Assembly: GCA_018398765.1 (NCBI GenBank)
Contig: JAHBMJ010005934.1
Span: forward strand, 10,001 to 74,000
Direction of reading: 5' to 3'
Length of the DNA: 64,000 bases
Source of the DNA: Chromera velia
Lineage: Eukaryota; Sar; Chromeraceae
Position numbers and translations under genes: made by a program. The notes under the pieces were generated by a model. The model was not told the DNA's origin. It made no database searches and was given only the letters and a program-made list of their open reading frames with translations. Below are positions 50,016-59,494 of the stretch, in pieces; within the stretch, counting starts at the first letter, position 1; the number at the start of each line of letters is the position of its first letter.

Positions 50016-50330
50016 GCAGTCCGTGTCTCTATCTCAAAGGAAGAGATGAAAACAGGAAGCAAGCAAGGTAGGAAGAAACATAAAGAAAGAAGATCTGCAG
50101 GAATATATCTACATATACATACACACAGGAATGAAATGACCCACAGAGGGAAGCATACACTTAATCGAGTCTTTTGGTGCAAATGCCCTACAAATCAGTC
50201 TGTTGTAGCTTCCCATTGCAGCACTTCCTGCTTGATTCTGTTCTTTTCTCTTCTTTTCTCTACAGGTACAAACCAGAAGCTGTCGGAACAGCGATGCAAC
50301 ACAGTGGGGGAACTCACGAGCGCCAAAGTA

Positions 50331-51859
50331 ATGGAGTCTCTTTTGGCTGCTTTCTTTCTCTCCAACTTCAGTCCTCATGTGCAGGCCTTGAGGAAGAACA
50401 GAGACAGAGAGCAGAGGGAGCATCTTGTCGGTAGAGAGTCAGATCGCCACTCCAGGCTGTCAAACCTCCGCTTGTTCGAAGAAGCTGATGATCATCCTCA
50501 GGGGGGGGACCCGGTCTTTCCTGCCCTTGTTGCGGCGGCATCTCTCTTTGAGGCTCTCTTTTTGGAGAACCCCCGACCTGTTCAGCAGGCAAAGGGTCAG
50601 GTGGGCCGGTGGTTGATGCCTTTCCTCAAACGAGAGCCCCTTTCCGGACAGGGTGTGCAGGAGGAGACGTTCGAGTGTTGGGATATTCCGGCAGAGGGAG
50701 AGACAGAGGGGACCAACCGATTTCTTTCGAAAGAGGAGAGGGTGCGCGTGTGGGGCAGAGAGTTGAAATACCCCGACCTTGTGACGACTGCACGGACGGA
50801 CAGAAGCTTTGCGAGATTTCGGGGCAACGAGGCAGTCAGTCTCTGTCTCTGTGCGGCTGTGTGTGCGTATTGATGTACCAGGATAGAGACCAGCAAGGAC
50901 GTACAAGTCAAGACTCTTCCTGTTTTTTTCTGCAGGAAGCTGCAGTTTGTGTTCCCTTCTTCGCCTCTCCATTACTTCTTCTTCATTTCTGTGTGTGCCG
51001 TTTGGTGAGTGCACTTCAAGTGCTCTTCTTCCCATTGGGTTTGCCGCCCAATGCTTAAAAACCATGCATGCTCCGTTTGCTTTCCTTCCAAACGCGTATT
51101 CTCGTCTGCAGGTGCCCTGTGCCACGAACGAACGACTGGACCTTCTCGGAGACTGCGTGCTTGACCTTCTGCAATGCCTCATGCTCTTCGAACGCTTTCC
51201 TGGAGTGTCGTATTCAACCCTCGACCGTCTCTTCCATGGCCTGAATACGAACAGATATAAGGCAGTGATGCTAAACAGAAGAGTGACAAAGGCGGGGTTC
51301 AGTGTGGCTGCTTTTGTGCTGCACGATAGGGATGTGCTGAAGCTTGAGGTTCCTCGAGAAGCTCCCGAGACTGTGTGGAGAGAGGAGATAGCTCGAGGGG
51401 GGTCTCAGGGGAAGAAGTCGGAAGGGTCGGACAGCGAGAAGGCGGTTGCAGAGGTCTACAAGGGACTGGTGGGGGCCTCCTTCCTCGACTCGGGATTCAA
51501 TTTTAGGGTGCGTGGGTTGATCTGTGCCTTGTTTCTGCGTGACTCTGTTGATCTTTTTGTGCTCAGTCCTACTCTTCTGTCGTTTTCAAACCTTGCGAGA
51601 AGAGAAGCATCAGTCATAGAGAGGTCCTGATTATGTGATGCGCTTTTCCACCTGAGGAGTTGCACAGTACTGCACGACAACGCTTCTTTGGAAGAGGGGG
51701 GGAGTGAGACGAATCCATGTATGTGGGAAATCAGTCCTTTCTCTGTTGTATATGGGCTTGCAGGCAGTGTGGCACGCATTCAGAGAAGATTTGGAATCTC
51801 AGTCTGTCATGCAGGAGCTGCGCAGAGAAGCAGGCAGGATTGAAGGGGTCTGCAACTGA
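50331..51859 (+). CDS. RNase III-domain protein with degenerate catalytic site
   Basis: Exons 50331(or 50266/50046)-50834, 51112-51507 and 51764-51859 join in frame; about 331 residues from the ATG at 50331. The RNase III fold starts in exon 1 (VWGRELKYPDLVTTARTDRS, matching LGY.FKNP.LL..ALTH.S). It continues with the signature NERLDLLGD (exon 2, 51127-51153) and the second helix EKAVAEVYKGLVGASFLDSGF. Known catalytic acids of the family are E and D of NERLEFLGD and the D and E of ADVFEALIGA. Here the first pair is kept, the next Glu is Asp, and the last pair is Glu and Lys, so cleavage is doubtful. Near its start SAKVMESLLAAFFL resembles the last helix of another RNase III domain, hinting at a shortened Dicer-like two-domain protein. 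No dsRNA-binding domain follows. The start is uncertain: the frame is open back to an ATG at 50046, only 30 bp from the divergent neighbour. Confidence 0.65.
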
Positions 51860-53549
51860 GGGCAGTGCATGGGGTCATCTGTGGATGGAATTTTGTGAAT
51901 TAATTGACGGAAGTCAATCAATGCATTCAGCTAGGGGAAAGAGACTCAGGCCTGTCCGGGTGTGTTGGAGATCTCGATCAGCCTGCGTGCACTCGTGAGT
52001 GAAGAATGATGAAGCTGTCTGCAGTGAGGTGGGGTATTCTCCCAAATCGAAGAACGAGCCTTGCTATGTCTTGTGAACGCACGTACGTACAACCTTTCTT
52101 TTTTGGGAACGCAGCGATTACGTGTACTTTCAGTGTCACTGACGTGTGTTTGTTTGGTTTTAGCGGACGGCGTACGACTGCGGTATCTTGCATGACAGGG
52201 ATAGAGTTAGTTTGGTGGCAAGCGTACCAATTTGACGACCTGACTGTGATCTTCGACATTCATAAGGAGTGAAGTGATGAGTGGTCACGGTCATATGCAT
52301 GTGCATAAGTGTTTGTGCCTAGCAGAAGTTCGATCAGGACGTTCTGCTTGCTAGTCTGATTAAATGTAAAGTTTCGCGTTCTGCTCCAGGTCCTAGTCTA
52401 AGTTATGTTTAAGTACATATGACCACTACACTATTACTGTATTCTAATTTTTATAGCAATTTCTAAAGTTAGATAACTTTGAATACAACTATGCAGACTT
52501 TTGATTATTTGTAATTTATAAAAAATGTATTTATAAAATTATTGATAAAGTTCAGTTTGAAGTGATTTCTGAAACTTTCTCCATGCAGCCTTGTTTACTT
52601 CATGGGGTGAGGCATTTAAAAAGATCAAAACACTTGGTTTTGAGGGATTAGCCTGTTTTAAACATGAATCTGTATTAAAAGTAAGACGCAAAAACTTCTA
52701 ATGACTGACAGACAGGTCTTAATTGAATGTCAAACGTGACATTGGTGTCAGAACGCATCTTGTGTCCTGTAGCAAGTTTACTAACAACCATATTTTAACC
52801 CGTCTGGAACAATCTCAGACAATGCTAAAAAATTATCGGTATAAAAGAGTTGGTGATAACTGGGTGTGGTAATGAATTACAAAATTATAAGTACCAACGT
52901 AGCAGGAGACAGCTACCAAACAAAGGAGACACTATCACTATACAAAGAGAACAACCTGTTAGGACATGACATGTCTCACATCCATGAAAAGGCTGGTAGC
53001 ACGCAGGTGGGAGGTTTGCATGCATGGCTACAAGTCGCCACAAAGCGATCTTGAAAGTATGAAGCTATGTCGATGTATACGGAAATGTGTCATTAGACGG
53101 CTTCGAGTCTTTAATTCCATGTGCATGGCTGAATGGCATGCGCGCATTTCGAGCACCAAGCCCTAATGCAGAATTAAGAATTTCAAAAAATCATTTAATT
53201 GCGCGCATGCATGCATGGATGTCTCCATGCAGCATTGTATAAAATTGATCGACAAGCAGACTGAATTGCTTCTAGACTCGAGCGAGACTAAAAGAAACGG
53301 GTCCACTGCCTACATGGAGAAGGCGTACACCATCGACAACCACATACAGCGCTGTCCCGAAAAAGAACCCAGCAGCCAGCTAGCCACCTTGCGTCCCAAA
53401 GGACTGATCGATCGACGATTGATTTGGCTCTTTTCAGGCACCCCGGGGCCGGAACACAAAAAAGGCCATCGGCTCTACTGATCATGCAGGTTTGACAGCA
53501 GTGGGGGAGAAGAGAAGGAAAGTCGTGGTGTAAGAAGAGAATAAAGAAA
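51860..53549. other. Intergenic spacer, AT-rich in the middle
   Basis: 51860-52370 has gene-like composition but no recognised exon; it may include the 3' UTR of the RNase III gene. 52370-53000 is AT-rich. 53150-53220 has GCGCATGC/GCATGC motifs. No RNA gene or transposon end was identified. Confidence 0.5.
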
Positions 53550-55150
53550 ATGAAGCAAGTCCAGTTGGGTGGAGAGTCCTTCTCCATAGAACCTCACTTC
53601 GGGGAGGCTCGCATAATAGGAAAGTGGTCTTATGGAACCGTGTGCGCCATCAGAAACCGGAACGACGGGGCTTACAACGCCTTGAAGAAGATTGTATTCT
53701 GCGACGGAATCACGGCAAAACGAACATTGAGAGAGCTCCGCATTCTCAGGCTCCTCAACGGGAAACATGATCGCATTCTCGAGGTGCAGGACGTGTATTG
53801 CACAGGCATGTAGGGAAAAGTGTATGTACTTGGGTATGTATGCAGGTGATCTCGGGAGTTGGGATGGTTTATTCTTGCCGGGTTGTGATTGATTCTCGTC
53901 CTGCCGATTCCCCTCTGGCCGTCTTCGCCGTGCTTCTGCGAGGGGGTCTGATGATTATGCTGCGAACCAGCCTATCAACTCTCTGTTTTCTCTTCCTTCT
54001 CTTTCGTCTTTTCCTTTTCTTCCTTCCATCTCTCCTTCCTCACATCCATCCATCTGTCCCTCACCCTCTTTGCTCCCTCTTTCGGGTCTTTGTGTTTCTT
54101 CCTTCCTTGCTTCCTTCCTTCCTAAGGCTTCCTTCCTGCCTTCCCACCCACGATTCCTCTTGCCTGCTCAATGGATTCCGTCAACCCACATCTGTCTCTC
54201 TCCGTTTCTGTTTTGCAGGAGGGGACGCACAGACGTGCCAGAGCGTCTTCCTTCGCTCTGCATTGATGGAGACAGATTTGTACGCACTCCTGCGCAGACA
54301 CACCTTGATAGAAACCGTGATGCAAGAGCTTATGAGGCAGCTTCTGACGGCTCTGGACTTTTTGCACAGGGCAGGAGTCTTACATAGGGACGTGAAGCCA
54401 CAAAATATCCTTCTCACCCAGGTGAACAACTCCTACCAACTGAGGCTTTGCGATTTTGGTCTTGCAAGAACAATTCGCACAGTACCAGCGACAGGAGAGG
54501 GGGGAACAGGGACCCCTGATCCTGCCGTCACGGTGCCTCCGTATCCTGTGCAGGGTGGTGAGGCTGCATCCAGCGGGCAAGGTGGAGTTTTGACATCGGG
54601 GGAAATGGTGACGCTCTGGTTTCGGGCACCTGAAGTGATGTGGGGGTCTGAAGATTATGGCAGTTCGGTGGATATCTGGGCGGCTGGGTGTGTGCTTGCA
54701 GAGATGTTGGGAGGGGGACAAGCCCTCTTTCCAGGCCGAAACGTGGTCGACCAGATGCAGCAGATTGTGTGTCTTCTGGGTCTTCCCCCCCCAGACATTC
54801 TATCTCAGGCCGAGACGAACACAAGACGCTTCATGATGTCTGTTGATGAAGTTCATGTGCGTCAATACGGTATGAGAGGGACCTCGCAAGAGATCTTCAG
54901 GTGAGTGGATAATAATGTAAAGCATATTTAGGGCACTGACAATGTGGGTTTCCCCATTCGGAAGAGTATTCTTCTTTCCTGCCTCCTTTCTACTTTTTCT
55001 TCCCTTCTTACTTTCTTTTTCTGCAATTCTTTCTATTTCTTTCTGGCTGCTTTCACATGCAACACAGGTTTCCTTCCTTCCAAACATTTAATTCTGTTCC
55101 ACTGGCGTCACTTCACTCTGCTTTTGTCTTTCTTTTTCTTGCACTTGCCT

Positions 55151-55214
<64 letters not shown>

Positions 55215-55852
55215 TGTGTGTATTTGTGTATTTGTGCTTCCTGTGTGCCCATGTAGGAGAAAGTTTCCGCACGCATCCGAGCAGTGCATCGCTTTGCTTG
55301 CGGAAATGCTCTCAATGCACCCGCGAAGGCGCCCCTCTGCCGTCTCCTGCCTTAGACAGATGTGGCTCGGAGAGGGGAGAGACTTTCCTGTTGGTACCGA
55401 TGTCAGGCATCTGCTGCCCGATGAGGAGTTCAGGTTCGAGGCAGACGGAGGCCTTTCCCCCTCCTCCCTCTCACATTTTCGCCGTGAGATTCTCAAGGAG
55501 CAGGACTATTGGTACAGGTTGCGAGAGGAACAGTCGAAGGCAGAACACGCAGCAACACCAGTACCCGCCGCCAAGCGAGCAAAGTTCTCGCAGCCTGAGA
55601 AAAACGAGGGGGGCGGAAACCACCAATCAGATCTGTCACAACCTAGATCACAACAGAACCAACTGGAGCCCCCCCACAGCCCCCAAGGAGGTTTGAGAAA
55701 GACCCCGCCCTCTCAGAAGCCTCTCTTACCTCCTGCCGGACAGTTGGAGGCCCCACAGGCAGACCCGTGGTGTTCTCAACCTTCACAGCATGAAGACTCA
55801 GTGGTCAGTCGATCAGACTCGCTGTACATTGTGTTGCCTTTCCTCGTCGCTT

Positions 55853-55899
<47 letters not shown>

Positions 55900-58223
55900 T
55901 GTGCGTGTGTGTGTGTGTGTGTGTCCGTCTAACTGCCTGTCCGCGCATGAAGGAAAGGAGGGAGAAGAAGAAAGACATAGTCTGTCTGTGCCTGTATTCG
56001 TGTGTGTATGGGTGTGCGTGTGTAGGTGAGCGGGCGTGTGTGTGCGTGTGCGTGCGTGAGTGTGTATGGCCATGTCTGCGCATCATACCTCGTCACCAGG
56101 CTGTAAGTGTGCTCTTTTTTTTGCGAAGGTTCAATACCTTGTGTGATCGTGATGATTTGTTCTCAATGGTCTAATCAAAATCACATGCAGTCTCTCTCTC
56201 TCTCTCTCTCTCTCTCTTTGAAATGGCTGCAGCCGGCAAAGGAAGACGCAAAGGAAGACGGAGTGCAGGGGCAGATGCGGAAGACAAGGTCTCAACAGCT
56301 GCGAAAAAACAAGTCAGTTTTCGTTTGGAATCTTGCGCTCCAAGCTTTGTGTGTCAATGCTCTCTGAGCACACCGTTTGTTTTCTCGCACTGAAGGCTAC
56401 CGTGAGACCTTCTAGCTTTCTGCCTCAGTTGTTTGTCTCCGGTGTTTCACAAAAGCAGCATTCTGTGAGAAATGTACGTGCTCCTGAATTTGCTTGCAGC
56501 GAGCATTGCAACTGAATTCTTCCATAGTCGTGACCTCTTTCCCCTAACACGTTTCCCTCTCCTCTTCCTTTTGTGTTCTTTCTATCCGTCTTTTCTTGTC
56601 GTGACCTCTTTTCACGAACCTCATCTCTCTCCCCGTTCTCTGCAGCCCGAATGCTGGAGCGACAGGCGAGGCCGCCATTGTATCGCGCGGTGGAGGAGCC
56701 AAGGCAAAAGCGAAGTCTCGACCAAAGTAAGTCTCGCGTTTCTTCTCGTCTCTTTGATTTATTCCTCGCCTTACTGCGACATTTCAATTTGAATGTTTTT
56801 GTCTTCGTTCTCCCCACCCTTCTGTATACAGCTGTCTCTGTCCCAGAAAAGAGCGACATCAGTGAGATTGCAGAGTACACTTTGGTGGGAACACTCTTTC
56901 GGCTATCTCTTCCTATCGGATTCCTTCTGAGTTCTACGTGCGTTGTTCGAAAAGATTTGAAAGGCTTTGGTTGTTCTCAAGTTTCTCCGTCGTTGGTATT
57001 TCGCTTGGCAATGCTTTGTCCATTCAGCCACGTACCTTCTTCTTTGTCCTGCCCGAATTTTTGGAGGTTGCATCACTTTGGAATGGGAGGTGCGTTGAAG
57101 ATTTTGCACAGACATTACGGCACCAGTCCAAAGACATGCATAGGCGGTTCGGTCTCACACATGCTTCTTTGTGAAGTCTCGGCACTCCTCGACAGCCTCG
57201 ATCAATGATTCCACTTCGGTTGAGTGAGAGGCAGTGGGTGTACATTCACGCTGTCGTGGTTTCAAGCGTTGTGTTGCAATGTCTGATCGGATATTGGGGG
57301 GAGGAGTGAGGAGCGGGGGCCAGGGAGCGAGGTCAAGAAGACCTTCAGGAAGACTCTAGCCGGACTCTCGGGAGCGCTGACGTTGAACGCAAGCAGCTAG
57401 TTTTGCAAAATCATCAATTCGGGCATCAAAGACTACATGCAGTCATCCAGCCAGGCAGCGGCCCCAAGCGACCGGAGGGATCAAGGAGCTAGAATCGGAC
57501 GGAATCCGGTCCAGAGCAGCCGGGAAGGGTTCCCCATTGAAGAGACGACTTGCAACAGACGTGCCGTGTGTGATTGCTCTCTGAGCACACTGTGTGTGTA
57601 TTCTCGCGCTGCATGCAACCATCAACAGTTCTGGCTATTCGTCTTGCTCGGCAGTTTGCCTCCGTGGATCCGTAGATTAAGTTGTCCGCAGAAAATGTTG
57701 TCTTCACGTTTTCTCTTGCCCTGTCTTCCTTCTTTTCCCTCTCCCTTCTTCTCTTTTCCGCTCCTTCTCCCTTTTCTATCCCCGTCTTCTCTTCTCTCCC
57801 CTTCTCTTTCTTCTTTCCCTGTCTCTCTTGTCTTCTCTCTTCTTGTCCCCGTCCTCTTCTTTGTCCCGATTCCTTCCATCCTCTGCAGAGCGAAAGCAGG
57901 AGCGCCTGGCAAGGCACAGAGCGCGGAGGCACGACTTCGTGGAGGAGCCAAGGCAAAGGCAAAATCCGGATCAAAGTGAGTCGATCGATCGATGGCCTTT
58001 GTTGCATGTCGTCCCTCTGATTTAGTTCCCAATTATTTGACTGCGTGTCTTGTGACGGACTCACTGCCGACTTAATTTCTACTGGGAGACATGAAGATGC
58101 ATGCCGGTATTCTCGATCTGTAAAAACATTTGCCCATTCCAGATTTACACAAGGCCGCGTCTGTTCATCAAAAGACGCTTGAGTTTGGATGTTCAATTTT
58201 GCAGGCGAAAGGGGCCGCCATAA
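53550..58223 (+). CDS. MAPK-like (CMGC) protein kinase with atypical activation loop
   Basis: Seven exons fit in frame: 53550-53805, 54219-54900, 55257-55803, 56233-56312, 56646-56726, 57889-57975 and 58205-58223; 583 residues. Kinase domain order: glycine loop IGKWSYGTV (second Gly is Trp), ALKKI with the ATP-binding Lys, [11 protein letters not shown] with the helix-C Glu, [27 protein letters not shown], then [10 protein letters not shown] and [15 protein letters not shown]. The CMGC-type LFPG and the C-lobe RRRPSA motif are present. The MAPK T-x-Y site is SGE. A Ser/Gly/Thr/Pro-rich insert lies between DFG and APE. The C-terminal third is Pro/Gln-rich and ends in Lys/Ala-rich tails ([26 protein letters not shown]) that look like nuclear localisation or chromatin-binding sequence. 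Intron 1 would use a GC donor. If the last intron is retained, the protein ends at 57979. Confidence 0.8.
55150..55240. repeat. (CT)n(GT)n microsatellite in kinase intron 2
   Basis: CT dinucleotides followed by GT dinucleotides, about 15 bp before the acceptor at 55256. Confidence 0.85.
55856..55924. repeat. (GT)n microsatellite in kinase intron 3
   Basis: Long GT run with occasional AT and GC units, directly upstream of the TCTG-flanked purine element copy C. Confidence 0.85.
55925..55995 (+). repeat. TCTG-flanked purine element, copy C
   Basis: GCATGAAGGAAAGGAGGGAG core followed by AAGAAGAAAGACATAG and TCTGTCTG. It matches the reverse complement of the copies at 61.95 and 62.05 kb at most positions and lies in intron 3 of the kinase gene. 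Confidence 0.6.
56646..57975 (+). other. Duplicated exons 5 and 6 of the kinase gene
   Basis: Exon 5 (56646-56726) and exon 6 (57889-57975) have the same phases (entered and left in phase 2) and near-equal length (81 and 87 bp). They share blocks GCnGGAGCG and GGTGGAGGAGCCAAGGCAAA-like sequence, encoding [14 protein letters not shown] and [13 protein letters not shown]. Confidence 0.75.
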
Positions 58224-59494
58224 AGCGGTGTTACACAGAGTACTGCCTGGAGCGAGACTCAGATGATTGCGGCATTCAAAGTGCGCCACGCCGCCACCCC
58301 TGTTCAGATGTGAGTCAAGCCACGAGGGAAATATGAAAACGAGACATTGCAGAGAGAGTTGAAGAGACAGAGAGCAACTTGAAGTGTGGAGGTAGACGGT
58401 ACTACTAGTCACGGTAGTGCGTGGATCGACAGATGTCCAACATACTGCTTCGTTCTATACGCGTTGTCGTCACTGCCGTCTCATGCGACAGCCTACGGTT
58501 CTGCAGGCGGCCGACTCTACAACAACAAACTCTACAATAAACTTCAACACATTCTGATAGAAGCCCCAGACTGCTAGTTACTTATCATTCTTCCTAGCAT
58601 TCTCCATCTAATCATCTGATTTTCTATCAGATTCATACCAAAAAGCAGCGTTTTGATAAGAATTTTTTATATTTCTGGCTCCAATGGTTTACTAATCTGA
58701 TTCATCGATCTCTTCATTTATTGATTCATTCATTCATTCGTTCATTTATTTTTTAACATTTGATGAAGTCTAGGATGAAGTTTTTAAAAAGTTGAATTTC
58801 ATGAAATTACATATTGCAATCAGTACATAGATTCTAGATATAGATTACACAGATCAATCAAACATCATCACGTAGATTCAATTGGGGTGTCAGAGCAAGC
58901 TCTATCAGACTTGCAAATTTGACTTCAAGTTGGCCCCCAACCTCAATTTTTGAAATTAAATCAAATCAAATCTGGTCACTATCATGTCTAGCCTTATGTA
59001 GAATGCCGGTCTGGCAATGGGATAATACTTGGGAATAATAAAACATTATCTTAGACTCATGCATTGCATAATGCTAGGCATCATAGCCTACTGTAACACA
59101 CCACCTAGTAATCAATATCATGCCGCACGTCGAGCGCTCGGCATTGGGGCAGGAGGCCAATCCTCCAGACATTAATCCTATCCTATCCTATACGCCATCG
59201 TCGTCTGCCCGGGCTAGTGGCCTAGCCTTCAAGTCTAGTAAGTTCAAGACTTCCAAGGTTCGGCAAGAGACAAGCTCGGCAGCCCTCCTTCAAAGGAGAA
59301 AGCACACGCAAAAACACGACAAATGACCCCTTGCGGCTTAAATAATAATGATGATCAGATGATGATGATTATCAGATGATAATGATGATGAAACCTGATA
59401 CTTCAGTCATACGGCACACTGGCAATAACTTTTGAGAACTCTCTGAAGGACTCTCATGACCTCAGAGGCCTTTACGTACAACTGCTGCCCGTGC
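58224..59494. other. Intergenic spacer with AT-rich core
   Basis: 58570-59110 is AT-rich and contains ATTCATTC repeats (58720-58750) and interspersed repeat copy 2. 59120-59330 is GC-richer with a 68-codon frame of no recognised content. 59337-59395 is an ATGATGATT-type microsatellite. Confidence 0.5.
59007..59085 (+). repeat. Interspersed repeat, copy 2
   Basis: GGTCTGGCAA, AATAA, and ACATTATCTTAGACTCATGC followed by ATTGCATAATG. The same blocks in the same order occur on the minus strand at 2607-2525. Probably a short non-autonomous element; ends not defined. Confidence 0.5.
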
